Below, in pieces: positions 51,850-61,453 of a DNA stretch of 64,000 nucleotides. The first letter of the stretch is position 1. Each line of letters starts with the position of its first letter. The translations under genes and the position numbers were made by a program. Under the pieces are notes generated by a model. It was given only the letters and a program-made list of their open reading frames with translations, searched no databases and was not told the DNA's origin. Location of the stretch: the NCBI RefSeq assembly GCF_004362395.1, contig NZ_SNWE01000009.1, forward strand, positions 62,001 through 126,000, read 5' to 3'. Origin of the DNA: Salegentibacter sp. 24. Lineage in GTDB: Bacteria > Bacteroidota > Bacteroidia > Flavobacteriales > Flavobacteriaceae.

Positions 51850-52839
51850 ATGAGAATAGCAGTGGTGGGCGCCACCGGAATGGTTGGCCAGGTAATGTTA
51901 AAGGTATTGGCAGAAAGAAATTTTCCGGTAACCGAATTATATCCCGTGGCTTCAGCAAGGTCAGTGGGGAAAAAGATCAATTTTCAGGGAAAAGACTATA
52001 AGGTTATAGGTCTTCAGGAAGCAGTGGATATCAAACCCGATATCGCTTTATTTTCAGCCGGAGGAGATACCTCACTAGAATGGGCTCCTAAATTCGCGCA
52101 AAACGGTACTACAGTTGTTGATAATTCTTCAGCCTGGAGAATGGATGAAACTAAAAAATTGGTTATCCCAGAAATAAACGCTTCAGAATTAACTAAAGAA
52201 GACAAGATCATCGCCAACCCAAACTGTTCTACAATCCAGTTATTAATGGCATTAAAACCTCTCCACGATGCTTTCAAAATTAAGCGTGTAATTGTATCTA
52301 CATACCAGTCAATTACCGGAACTGGAGTAAAAGCAGTGGAACAATTGGAGAATGAATATAAAGGTGAAAAGGGTGAAATGGCTTATCCTTATCCTATTCA
52401 TAAGAACGCATTACCGCATTGCGATGTATTTCAGGATAACGGCTATACCAAAGAAGAAATGAAACTAACTAAAGAAACCAAGAAAATCCTGGGCGATGAT
52501 TCAGTTTCAGTAAGTGCTACTGCAATCAGGATTCCGGTTGTAGGCGGACATTCAGAATCTGTGAATATCGAGTTTGAAAATGAATTTGATGAAGCTGAAG
52601 TTAGAAAAATCTTAAGCCAATTTCCAGGAGTGACCGTCCAGGATAATCCTGAAACCAATACTTATCCTATGCCTATTTATGCTGAAGGAAAGGATGATGT
52701 ATTTGTAGGAAGAATTCGAAGGGACTATTCTCAACCAAAGAGTTTAAATATGTGGGTAGTGGCCGATAATCTTAGAAAAGGTGCAGCCACCAATACAGTG
52801 CAAATTGCAGAATATCTAATTAAAAATAAATTGGTATAG
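51850..52839 (+). CDS. asd: Aspartate-semialdehyde dehydrogenase
   Basis: Asd reduces aspartyl phosphate to the semialdehyde on the way to lysine, diaminopimelate, threonine and methionine. The 329-residue product has VVGATGMVGQ at the NADP site, catalytic C126 (NPNCSTIQ), and H234 (VVGGHSESV). Length is normal. It is a single gene with a promoter and a strong terminator. Confidence 0.96.
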   Translation: MRIAVVGATGMVGQVMLKVLAERNFPVTELYPVASARSVGKKINFQGKDYKVIGLQEAVDIKPDIALFSAGGDTSLEWAPKFAQNGTTVVDNSSAWRMDETKKLVIPEINASELTKEDKIIANPNCSTIQLLMALKPLHDAFKIKRVIVSTYQSITGTGVKAVEQLENEYKGEKGEMAYPYPIHKNALPHCDVFQDNGYTKEEMKLTKETKKILGDDSVSVSATAIRIPVVGGHSESVNIEFENEFDEAEVRKILSQFPGVTVQDNPETNTYPMPIYAEGKDDVFVGRIRRDYSQPKSLNMWVVADNLRKGAATNTVQIAEYLIKNKLV

Positions 52840-52866
52840 TTTTTTTATAAAACAGAGAAATAAACT

Positions 52867-52902
52867 AATGCCCGTAAATTGTAACTTACGGGCATTTTTT
52901 AT
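52867..52902 (+). terminator. Terminator of asd
   Basis: AATGCCCGTAA (52867-52877) pairs with TTACGGGCATT (52886-52896), followed by T residues. Confidence 0.88.
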
Positions 52903-52932
52903 TACTAACTTTATGCATCAAATCATATTTTT

Positions 52933-55089
52933 ATGAAAAGAACATTCTCCGGAATTTTTGCACTTGCCATCTTGTCTAGCTGTAACAATTCCGAAACCGA
53001 AAAAGAAATTAGCTTGAATTATCCCAAAACCAAAAAAGTAGATACCGTAACCGCCTATTTTGATACCAAGGTCAAAGATCCATATCGCTGGTTAGAAAAT
53101 GACCGAAGTGAAGAAACCGAAGAATGGGTAAAGGCTCAAAACAAAGTTACCTTCGACTATTTGAACAGCATTCCCTATAAAAAGGAGCTTGAAAAAAGAC
53201 TTTCAGAAATATGGAATTACGAAAAAATAGGTGCTCCTTTTAAAGAAGGAGATTATACTTATTTCTACAAAAATGACGGTTTACAAAATCAATATGTAGT
53301 TTATAGAAAAAAAGGAGAAAATGGGAAGAAAGAAGTATTTCTTGATCCTAATAAATTTAGCGACGATGGCACCACGTCTCTAGCAGGCTTAAGCTTTTCA
53401 AAAGATGGTAGTAAAGCTGCATACGCAATTTCCGAGGGTGGTAGCGACTGGCGTAAAATTATTATTATTGATACTGAAAATAAAAAACGTGCGGAAGATA
53501 CACTTCAGAATGTAAAATTCAGCGGGATTTCTTGGAGAGGTAACGATGGCTTCTATTATTCCAGTTACGAAAAACCAGAAGGCAGCCAGCTTTCGGCAAA
53601 AACAGATCAACACAGATTATTCTATCATAAACTAGGAACTTCCCAGAGTGAAGACGAAGTGGTTTTTGGAACTTCTGAAGCTCAAAAACACCGTTATGTT
53701 AGCGGAAGCGTTTCAGAAGATGATAGATTTTTATTTATTTCCGCCAGGAATTCTACCTCTGGTGGAAAATTATTTATGAAAGAACTTACTAAAGATGAGG
53801 ATGAACTCGTCACTATCCTAGATCACGAAAATTCAGATACCTATGTGGTGGATAACCAGGGAAACAATCTTTTTATAGTGACTAATTTGAATGCACCAAA
53901 TCGAAAAGTTGTAACGGTGAATGCGGCAAACCCTACTCCCGAAAACTGGAAAGATTTTATTGCTGAAACCGAAAACGTTTTGAGCCCTTCTACAGGGGGT
54001 GGTTATTTCTTTGCCGAATATATGGTAGATGCGGTTTCTAAAGTAAAACAATACGATTATAACGGAAATTTAGTAAGGGAGGTTGAACTTCCTGGAATTG
54101 GTTCTGCCGGTGGATTTGGGACTAAAAAAGAAAATGATGAATTGTATTATTCATTCACTAATTACGTTACTCCAGGCACCATATATAAATACAATATTAA
54201 AGAAGGGACTTCTGAAATTTATAACAAACCAAACATTAAGTTCAATCCAGAGCTTTACGAAAGTAAACAGGTCTTTTATACTTCTAAAGATGGGACAAAA
54301 ATTCCTATGATCATTACTCACAAAAAAGGCCTTGAGCTAAATGGAAAGAACCCTACTATGCTGTATGGTTATGGAGGATTCAATGTTAGTTTAACACCAT
54401 CTTTTAGTACCGCAAATGCTATCTGGCTGGAGCAGGGTGGAATTTATGCTGTTCCGAACCTTCGAGGTGGTGGTGAATATGGCAAAGAATGGCACGATGC
54501 AGGAATTAAATTAAAAAAACAAAACGTTTTTGATGATTTTATTGCTGCCGCGGAGTATCTTATCGAAAAAAATTATACTTCAAGCGATTTCCTGGCCATT
54601 CGAGGCGGTTCTAACGGTGGACTTTTAGTAGGTGCTACGATGACACAGCGCCCAAATCTTATGCAAGTAGCTTTACCGGCCGTTGGTGTAATGGATATGT
54701 TACGTTACCACACTTTTACCGCAGGTGCAGGTTGGGCTTACGATTATGGAACTGCAGAAGACAGTAAAGAGATGTTTGAATACCTTTATAATTATTCCCC
54801 CGTTCATAATGTCGAAAAAGGCACTGAATATCCGGCGACCTTGGTGACAACCGGAGATCATGACGATCGTGTGGTGCCCGCTCATTCCTTTAAATTTGCA
54901 GCCGAATTGCAAGATAAACAAGCTGGTGATAATCCTACGCTCATTAGGATTGAAACTAATGCTGGTCACGGAGCAGGTAAACCTACAAAAATGATTATTG
55001 AAGAATATGCCGATATTTTTGGCTTCACACTTTATAATATGGGCTTTGATGTTCTACCTAGTAAATCTGAGGAAGAAGTGAAAGGTTAA
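52933..55089 (+). CDS. Prolyl oligopeptidase family lipoprotein (S9A)
   Basis: The 718-residue product is a prolyl oligopeptidase that cuts short peptides after proline. A lipoprotein signal ends in LSSC (C17), so it is anchored in the membrane, facing the periplasm. A beta-propeller follows, then the peptidase domain with S560 (RGGSNGG), D645 (GDHDDRVVP) and H679 (NAGHGAG). It is a single unit, bounded by terminators on both sides. Confidence 0.92.
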   Translation: MKRTFSGIFALAILSSCNNSETEKEISLNYPKTKKVDTVTAYFDTKVKDPYRWLENDRSEETEEWVKAQNKVTFDYLNSIPYKKELEKRLSEIWNYEKIGAPFKEGDYTYFYKNDGLQNQYVVYRKKGENGKKEVFLDPNKFSDDGTTSLAGLSFSKDGSKAAYAISEGGSDWRKIIIIDTENKKRAEDTLQNVKFSGISWRGNDGFYYSSYEKPEGSQLSAKTDQHRLFYHKLGTSQSEDEVVFGTSEAQKHRYVSGSVSEDDRFLFISARNSTSGGKLFMKELTKDEDELVTILDHENSDTYVVDNQGNNLFIVTNLNAPNRKVVTVNAANPTPENWKDFIAETENVLSPSTGGGYFFAEYMVDAVSKVKQYDYNGNLVREVELPGIGSAGGFGTKKENDELYYSFTNYVTPGTIYKYNIKEGTSEIYNKPNIKFNPELYESKQVFYTSKDGTKIPMIITHKKGLELNGKNPTMLYGYGGFNVSLTPSFSTANAIWLEQGGIYAVPNLRGGGEYGKEWHDAGIKLKKQNVFDDFIAAAEYLIEKNYTSSDFLAIRGGSNGGLLVGATMTQRPNLMQVALPAVGVMDMLRYHTFTAGAGWAYDYGTAEDSKEMFEYLYNYSPVHNVEKGTEYPATLVTTGDHDDRVVPAHSFKFAAELQDKQAGDNPTLIRIETNAGHGAGKPTKMIIEEYADIFGFTLYNMGFDVLPSKSEEEVKG

Positions 55090-55104
55090 ATTTTTCAACT
55101 AATA

Positions 55105-55140
55105 AAAAATCTCACAGAGTTTTAAATCTGTGAGATTTTT
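55105..55140. terminator. Bidirectional terminator
   Basis: Fourteen bases (55105-55118) pair perfectly with 55127-55140 around an eight-base loop, with A and T runs at both ends. It serves the convergent S9A gene and the peptidoglycan salvage genes. Confidence 0.88.
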
Positions 55141-55155
55141 ATTCTATTTATTTTA

Positions 55156-56385
55156 CTACATTTTTACTTCTCCCGCTTCAGTCTCGGTAAATAAATCGGT
55201 GTTTTTTAGATAGATTAAGCCTTTATCTTCTTTATTCAAGATTCGTTTGGAACGCAAGTATCTATTATAATTATACTCATCAAAATCTTCTGCTTCGGTA
55301 TCAAAATTACTAATGTGAACGTTTCCCATAGAATGGATGAACTTGTTATTTCCTATCCACATTCCGACGTGGATTACGCGTTCTGAAGTGGAATCAGTCG
55401 CCGGTTTTCCAAAGAAAAGCAAATCGCCTTTCACTAAATTGTCAAAATTCTTTTCGGAATCCACTACTTCCCCCGTTTTAATTTGCTGAGAAGCATCACG
55501 TGGAATTACCATTCCATTTAAAAAAAATATGGTTTTTGTATAACCACTGCAATCAACGCCTTTTGGGGAGGTGCCACCCCATAAGTAAGGTATACCCATT
55601 AACTTTTTGGAAGTCGCTACCAAATCCTCTTCGGTTTGACCTAAGGATGTTATCCAGTCATCATAAGGTTGTGCATTAGCCTTTTTTACAAAAGCTTTCT
55701 TTCCGTCCGGATATTTAACTTCATAAAATTTATTTTGCTCGCCTACAAGCTCTAAAATATTACCGGCCACAAGATCTGAAACTGTTTGGGCATCCGAATT
55801 TGGCTCTATATATGAATTCCCGGTGGGTTCTGTAAAAATAAGTTTATCGAAAGACTTCCATTGTGAAAATGCTTCTTGGCTCATATTTTCAATTCCTCCG
55901 TAATCAACCCAAGCTAAATAACCTTCTGGAGTTTGGACATAGTACCAACTTCCTTGTTTTTTATATACTTTCAGAGGTAATCCTAGGGTTGCCTGGGTAA
56001 CCAACTGCGCCGAATGCTTGGGTTCATCCCTAAGATTTGCCACTGATATTTTTACCACTCCACGAGTTTTGTTATTTAGTTCTTCAGCATCAGGTAGAAC
56101 GCGGATACTATCGACAAACTTTATATTTTCTGACTGTAATTTTTCTTTTAAGGATGCTACCGCCTCAGGCTTGTTTGATTCTCCTTTTAAAATATAAGAT
56201 CCTCCATTTTCCTTAGCTTCAACTTCAAAAAGCGCTGTACGGGAATCTGGCGCATATGCTTCTTCCACCTCAGCAATTTTACTTTCAAGCAGTTTCTCTT
56301 CCTTTTTCTCTCCTTTTTGCTTACAGGAAGCCAAAAGAAAAAAAGAAAGAAGCAATGCCAGATAAGGTTTCGTTATTAGTATCAT
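55156..56385 (-). CDS. SH3b-NlpC/P60 lipoprotein, YkfC-like endopeptidase
   Basis: The 409-residue product has a lipoprotein signal ending LASC (C21), two bacterial SH3 domains (about 112-163 and 195-236) and a C-terminal NlpC/P60 domain with C279 (GVDCSGYT), H339 (VIHVGMW) and H351. This matches YkfC, which frees L-Ala-D-Glu from muropeptides with a free N-terminal alanine. Here it is a lipoprotein, so it would act in the periplasm. It is the last gene of the salvage run and lies 91 bases after the epimerase, so it could also have its own promoter. Confidence 0.87.
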   Translation of the reverse strand: MILITKPYLALLLSFFLLASCKQKGEKKEEKLLESKIAEVEEAYAPDSRTALFEVEAKENGGSYILKGESNKPEAVASLKEKLQSENIKFVDSIRVLPDAEELNNKTRGVVKISVANLRDEPKHSAQLVTQATLGLPLKVYKKQGSWYYVQTPEGYLAWVDYGGIENMSQEAFSQWKSFDKLIFTEPTGNSYIEPNSDAQTVSDLVAGNILELVGEQNKFYEVKYPDGKKAFVKKANAQPYDDWITSLGQTEEDLVATSKKLMGIPYLWGGTSPKGVDCSGYTKTIFFLNGMVIPRDASQQIKTGEVVDSEKNFDNLVKGDLLFFGKPATDSTSERVIHVGMWIGNNKFIHSMGNVHISNFDTEAEDFDEYNYNRYLRSKRILNKEDKGLIYLKNTDLFTETEAGEVKM

Positions 56386-56476
56386 TGTTATAATTATTAT
56401 TTCTTAATATTTAGAGAAGGATTCATCTTAAAAAAGAACCAGCAAGAGGTAAAATTACTGATTATGTGACATTATT

Positions 56477-57493
56477 CTATTTTTCATACAATTCCACTCC
56501 GGTACCGTTTCTTTTTGGAAAATGTACTTTTTCATCATAAACCTTGACACCGTCTGCTATATCGTTTTTAATTAAAAGTCCACCATCCATATCTACGTAA
56601 TCCAGTAAGGGCAATAATTGTGCAATTGCTGAAATTCCAACTGTAGATTCAGTCATACAACCTACCATTACTTTTAAACCAAGGGACTTTCCTTTTAAAA
56701 TCATTCGCTTTCCAGGGGTGATGCCGCCACATTTAGTAAGTTTAATATTTATTCCATGGAAATAGCCGGCACATTTTTCCACATCGCTTTCGACAATACA
56801 ACTTTCATCGGCAATAAGTGGCAAAACAGATTCTTTATAAAGCCTTTCCATACCCTCCCAATTGTCGGCTTTTAAAGGTTGCTCCAAAAATTCAACATTT
56901 AATGCTTTTAATGCTTTGGAATTTTGAATCGCCTGATCTGTTGTCCAGGCCGCGTTTGCATCTACCCTGAATACTGCATCAGAATGTTTTCTAAGCTCCT
57001 TTACAATCGCTACATCATCCTCTGTTCCCAGTTTTATTTTATACAAGGGCCAGGGAAATTCATTAATTTTTTGGACCATTTTTTCTATGGTATCTATCCC
57101 TATGGTATAATTTGTAAGTGGAATATTTTCCAAATTCAGCCCCCATAATTTATAAAGTGGCATTTGGTTTCGTTTTCCGTGAAGATCGTGCAGGGCCATA
57201 TCCAGAGCACATTGTGCAAAAGGATTATGTTTTAATTTGGACCAGGTATGTTCCCAAATTTCCTCTGGAGTTCTATCTATCATTTTAGCGATAAGTGGTT
57301 CTAAAGATTTTATATCCTCCTGCATTTTTTCAATGCTAACCCCATAATAAGAAGTAGCTGTAGCTTCTCCGTATCCTGTATATTCCCCCTCAGTTACTGC
57401 AACAACCAGGGTAGGCTGAAAATCACGAGAACCATAACTTATAGTAAAGGTATTTTTTAATTCGAGATTAAATGGGTAAAATTTCAGCTGCAT
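56477..57493 (-). CDS. L-Ala-D/L-Glu epimerase, enolase superfamily
   Basis: The 338-residue product has the muconate-lactonizing subgroup residues: K152 and K154 (LYKIKLG), metal ligands D178 (RVDANAAW), E204 (FLEQPLK) and D229 (IADESC), and the second base Lys in NIKLTKCGG. These fit dipeptide epimerases (YkfB, YcjG), which convert L-Ala-D-Glu to L-Ala-L-Glu during murein recycling. The neighbour YkfC-like enzyme would supply that dipeptide, which supports this specificity over other dipeptides. It is 12 bases after the symporter gene. Confidence 0.88.
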   Translation of the reverse strand: MQLKFYPFNLELKNTFTISYGSRDFQPTLVVAVTEGEYTGYGEATATSYYGVSIEKMQEDIKSLEPLIAKMIDRTPEEIWEHTWSKLKHNPFAQCALDMALHDLHGKRNQMPLYKLWGLNLENIPLTNYTIGIDTIEKMVQKINEFPWPLYKIKLGTEDDVAIVKELRKHSDAVFRVDANAAWTTDQAIQNSKALKALNVEFLEQPLKADNWEGMERLYKESVLPLIADESCIVESDVEKCAGYFHGINIKLTKCGGITPGKRMILKGKSLGLKVMVGCMTESTVGISAIAQLLPLLDYVDMDGGLLIKNDIADGVKVYDEKVHFPKRNGTGVELYEK

Positions 57494-57505
57494 CTTTTCA
57501 GAATA

Positions 57506-58963
57506 TTATTTTGTTAAAAGCTCTTCAGCTTTTGATCTATATAAGGCGAAAAGTCCTAAAATAGTAATAGCGGCATTAATCAGGAGAATTTCAAAACCAA
57601 ATTGGTAGCCATTAAACCAGGCTTCAGAATTTAAATCTAAAATTATTGAAATTATGGGTGATAAAATACATACCAATGGGACCCATTTATCGTACACCGG
57701 ATTTTTACTCAACAGGCCATAAACGAATAATCCCAATAAGGGACCGTACGTAAAACCCGCCACTTTAAATACTGCGCTTACCACGCTGCTGTCATTTAAT
57801 GCGTTAAATACAATAATGGTCAGGAACATGATAATAGTAAAGCCAATGTGAACTAATACTCTAGTACTCTTCTGATTTTTTTCTTTTTTCTGAATATCCA
57901 GGATATCAACACAAAATGAGGTGGTGAGAGCCGTTAATGCGGAATCTGCACTGGAAAAGGCCGCAGCTATAATCCCAAGAAGAAAAACTATACCTGCCAT
58001 GATTCCAAAATAATTTAAGGCGAGCATAGGATAAAGATCGTCTGTTCTTTCGGGAATTGCGATTCCCTGATCCATGGCATATTTATAAAGCAAAACACCA
58101 AGTGCTAAAAATAACATTGTTGAAAAGAAAAAAACAATAGAAAACCAGAAAATATTTTTTTGTGCTTCTGCTTTATTCTTGCAGGTCAGGTTTTTTTGCA
58201 TCACATTTTGGTCAAGACCATTCATCGCGATAGTAATAAATATTCCGGCCAGAAAACTTTTGAAAAATGCATTATTTGAACGCCAGTCCCATTCAAAAAC
58301 AGTTGACATTCCACTGTTGCTAACCGTTTTGAAAACATCGGTAAATTCTAAACCCATTTCATCAACGATCATAAAAATACTTATCACCACGGCTAACAGT
58401 AAAAAAGTGGTTTGAAGAGTATCGGTCCAAACAATGGTTTTAATTCCGCCTCTATAAGTATAGAGCCAAATTAATGCGATGGTAATCAATACAGTTATCC
58501 AAAATGGAATTCCGAAGTTATCAAAAAACGCAATTTGCAATACTAAAGCCGCTAAAAAAAGTCTAAATGAAGCGCCTATGGTTTGGGAAATAAGAAAAAA
58601 TGAAGCTCCAGCATAATAGGAATTCTGTCCGAAACGATCTTTTAAATATTCGTAAATGGAAATTAATTTCAGTTTATAAAATAAAGGAATTAACACTAAT
58701 GCAATTACCGCATACCCAATCATATTCCCCATTACAAACTGCAAATAGTTCCAATGGGAATTGCCTACCTCACCCGGGACAGAAATAAAGGTGACCCCAG
58801 ATAAGGTAGCCCCAACCATACCGTAGGCTACTAAAAACCACGGGGATTCCCGGTTAGCGGTAAAAAAAGTATTATTATCGGCCTTTTTCGAGGTAATGTG
58901 ACTTATAGCCATTAACAAAAGAAAATAACCAGCGATAACGCCAAAAACGAGGATGGGGCTCAT
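57506..58963 (-). CDS. Sodium:solute symporter
   Basis: The 485-residue product has about 13 hydrophobic helices and the SSS-family block YRGGIKTIVWTDTLQTTFLL, with GLDQNVMQKNLTCKNKAEAQ. Relatives carry sugars, amino acids or sialic acid with sodium. In Tannerella forsythia a symporter of this superfamily next to murQ and murK imports MurNAc (MurT). Here it is six bases after the GHL10 gene and next to murQ, so it may carry MurNAc, an anhydro sugar or a muropeptide; that is inference. Confidence 0.86.
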   Translation of the reverse strand: MSPILVFGVIAGYFLLLMAISHITSKKADNNTFFTANRESPWFLVAYGMVGATLSGVTFISVPGEVGNSHWNYLQFVMGNMIGYAVIALVLIPLFYKLKLISIYEYLKDRFGQNSYYAGASFFLISQTIGASFRLFLAALVLQIAFFDNFGIPFWITVLITIALIWLYTYRGGIKTIVWTDTLQTTFLLLAVVISIFMIVDEMGLEFTDVFKTVSNSGMSTVFEWDWRSNNAFFKSFLAGIFITIAMNGLDQNVMQKNLTCKNKAEAQKNIFWFSIVFFFSTMLFLALGVLLYKYAMDQGIAIPERTDDLYPMLALNYFGIMAGIVFLLGIIAAAFSSADSALTALTTSFCVDILDIQKKEKNQKSTRVLVHIGFTIIMFLTIIVFNALNDSSVVSAVFKVAGFTYGPLLGLFVYGLLSKNPVYDKWVPLVCILSPIISIILDLNSEAWFNGYQFGFEILLINAAITILGLFALYRSKAEELLTK

Positions 58964-58969
58964 AAGTTG

Positions 58970-60565
58970 TTATTCTATTTCAATTTCTATGAATTCACTT
59001 TGGTTGCCGCTAGGATCCACAGCGGTTACTCCAATCTTTTCAAGCTTTGTATTATTCGTTCCCACTTCTTTTTGCAAATTCTGACTCCTTTTTTCGGCTG
59101 TTAAAATTTTATAATCCCAATTTCCGGTTTCATATTTAAAATAAACCACCCACTTTTTAATATTCTCATCATTTTTCAGTCCCCAGGTAATTTCAATTTT
59201 ATCTCCGACTTCACTTACAGTGACCTTGGGTATTTCTGGGGGTGAGTTATCTAACCACGGACTCGGCGGAACCAATGTCTTTTTTCTATAAGGACCTTCC
59301 TTCAAAGCATCTGCTAGATCTTTATGTTTTAATAGAGGAGCAATACTCCAATGCACAGCGCCCTTACTTTCAGGAAGCATTCCCCTGGTAATCATAATTT
59401 GATTTATCACTTCTGTGATATGCTTTTGGTCTCCGTCGCCGGCAATATTCATTCCCGGCCAGAGATGTCGTTGTTTTGTGTTTTCGCTTTCCCACCATCC
59501 CAGTAATTCAGGAAAACTCTGCCCTAGCTGACCTATTTTCCAGTATAATTGGGGTGTATAGTAATCTACCCAACCTTCATTTAACCATAATTTAGCATCA
59601 GCGTATAATTTATTATATTGGTCATAACCCTGAACAGATTCAGGAAAACCGGGTCGCCATATACCAAAAGGACTAATTCCGAACTTTACCTGTGGTTTTT
59701 CCGCTTTAATTTCTCTATAAATTCTTTTGATAAAATCGTTTACACTCTCACGGCGCCAGTCGCTGCGAGAAAGTTCTCCCCCAGCCGCCTGGTAAGCATT
59801 CCAACTCAAATCGTCAGGAAAATCTTTACCGTTGTTATAAGACTCGTAAGGATAGAAATAATCGTCAAAATGAACACCGTCAATATCGTAGCGATTTACA
59901 ATATCCATCACGACTTTAGAGGTATGATCCTGTGTTCCCTTTTGAGCTGGATCCATCCACCACATTCCATTCTCTAATTCTACAACCAGATTAGGATTGG
60001 TTTTAATGACAGATCTTTCACTAATTTCTTTTCCGGTAGTATGGTGTGCTCGGTAAGGATTCAGCCAAACATGCAATTCCAAACCACGCTGATGAGCAGC
60101 ATTTATCCAAAATTTCAATGGATCGTAAAATGGTTCAGGTGCTTTTCCCTGTTTGCCCGTTAAGTAGTAAGACCAAGGTTCTATTTCACTGGCGTAAAGT
60201 GCATCAGCCTGAGGACGGACCTGGAAAATTACGGCATTAAAATTATGCTCTTCTAAAAAATCTAGAAGTTCCAGGGCCTCTTTTTGTTGTTCCGAAGTGG
60301 ATAGCCCGGGTTTGCTGGGCCAATTGATATTGGCAACCGTTGCTACCCAGGCGGCACGGAATTCTTCAATATTTTTAGGGGTTTTGGGATCCCATATCAC
60401 AAATTCCTTTTGGGGTTCTTCAATAACTTCAATTTTTTCAGGAATTTCTTTAACTATCTTTTCAGCCTCTGTTGGATTCTCAGGTTCTGTTTTAGCTATT
60501 TCCTGAGTTGTTTTACAGGAATGGAATAAAAAAATTGCAAGTAGTAAAAAAATTATTTTTTTCAT
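58970..60565 (-). CDS. GHL10 (DigH-like) glycosyl hydrolase lipoprotein
   Basis: The 531-residue product has a lipoprotein signal ending in FHSC (C17), a Glu-rich linker, then the GHL10 (DUF187) barrel starting EFRAAWVATVANINWPSK. It carries VRPQADALY, DGVHFDDYFYPY and WVDYYTPQLYWKIG. A beta-sandwich domain closes the protein. The E. coli relative DigH cuts glycan strands stripped of peptides. This enzyme would thus produce sugars from denuded murein that MurQ and the hexosaminidase handle next. It starts 56 bases after murQ. Confidence 0.88.
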   Translation of the reverse strand: MKKIIFLLLAIFLFHSCKTTQEIAKTEPENPTEAEKIVKEIPEKIEVIEEPQKEFVIWDPKTPKNIEEFRAAWVATVANINWPSKPGLSTSEQQKEALELLDFLEEHNFNAVIFQVRPQADALYASEIEPWSYYLTGKQGKAPEPFYDPLKFWINAAHQRGLELHVWLNPYRAHHTTGKEISERSVIKTNPNLVVELENGMWWMDPAQKGTQDHTSKVVMDIVNRYDIDGVHFDDYFYPYESYNNGKDFPDDLSWNAYQAAGGELSRSDWRRESVNDFIKRIYREIKAEKPQVKFGISPFGIWRPGFPESVQGYDQYNKLYADAKLWLNEGWVDYYTPQLYWKIGQLGQSFPELLGWWESENTKQRHLWPGMNIAGDGDQKHITEVINQIMITRGMLPESKGAVHWSIAPLLKHKDLADALKEGPYRKKTLVPPSPWLDNSPPEIPKVTVSEVGDKIEITWGLKNDENIKKWVVYFKYETGNWDYKILTAEKRSQNLQKEVGTNNTKLEKIGVTAVDPSGNQSEFIEIEIE

Positions 60566-60621
60566 AGGTAGACTTTGGTGAATAACGTAAAATCCTTTTT
60601 AAAATTGGTTATTACAATAGA

Positions 60622-61437
60622 TTAAGCACTTCGAAAGGCCTCCACCGCTGCTCTTACGCTACCGTATTTTTGAAGTAATTGCTCAGCCTCTTTCACTTCA
60701 ATACCTAATTCTTCCACAATCATGCGGGTGCCGCGGCTTACTAATTTTTGATTTGAAAGCTGCATATCCACCATTTTGTTGCCCTTTACCCGCCCCAATT
60801 TGATCATAACTGACGTTGTGATCATATTTAATATTAATTTCTGAGCGGTTCCAGCTTTCATTCTCGTGCTTCCGGTGACGAATTCTGGCCCTGTTATTAC
60901 TTCAATAGGGTATTCACTGGCCTCGGCCAAAGGACTCTCTGAACTACAGGTAACACAGCCAGTAGTAATTCCATTTTTACGAGCTTCTTTAATTCCACCT
61001 ATCACATAGGGAGTGGTTCCAGAAGCGGCAATTCCCACCAATACATCCTTTTTTGAAATTTTATATCGTTGAAGATCTTTCCAGGCTTGCTCTGTATCAT
61101 CTTCAGCATTTTCCACCGCATTTCTTAAGGCAGTGTCACCCCCGGCGATTAACCCAATTACCATTTGATCTGTAACTCCAAATGTGGGAGGACATTCAGA
61201 AGCATCTAATACCCCTAATCTACCACTGGTCCCAGCACCAATATAAAAAAGTCTACCGCCCAATTTCAGTTTCTCTGTGATCTCCTTCACAAGTTTTTCT
61301 ATCGCCGGAATTTGCTTTTCAACGCTCTCTGGAACGGTTTTATCTTCACTATTAATATTGTTTAGAATATCTACCGTAGTCATTTTCTCCAAATCATTGT
61401 AATTTGAAGCTTTTTCTGTATCGGGATTATTTTCCAT
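60622..61437 (-). CDS. murQ: N-acetylmuramic acid 6-phosphate etherase
   Basis: MurQ removes lactate from MurNAc 6-phosphate, giving GlcNAc 6-phosphate. The 271-residue product has the SIS fold with IGAGTSGRLGVLDASECPPT (E81) and the second catalytic E112 (ENAEDDTEQ), then VTCSSESPLAEAS and STRMKAGTAQKL. A kinase to make the substrate (MurK) is not in the window; it may lie beyond the right edge. It starts 16 bases after the hexosaminidase gene. Confidence 0.95.
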   Translation of the reverse strand: MENNPDTEKASNYNDLEKMTTVDILNNINSEDKTVPESVEKQIPAIEKLVKEITEKLKLGGRLFYIGAGTSGRLGVLDASECPPTFGVTDQMVIGLIAGGDTALRNAVENAEDDTEQAWKDLQRYKISKKDVLVGIAASGTTPYVIGGIKEARKNGITTGCVTCSSESPLAEASEYPIEVITGPEFVTGSTRMKAGTAQKLILNMITTSVMIKLGRVKGNKMVDMQLSNQKLVSRGTRMIVEELGIEVKEAEQLLQKYGSVRAAVEAFRSA

Positions 61438-61453
61438 TTGAAATTCAATTAAG

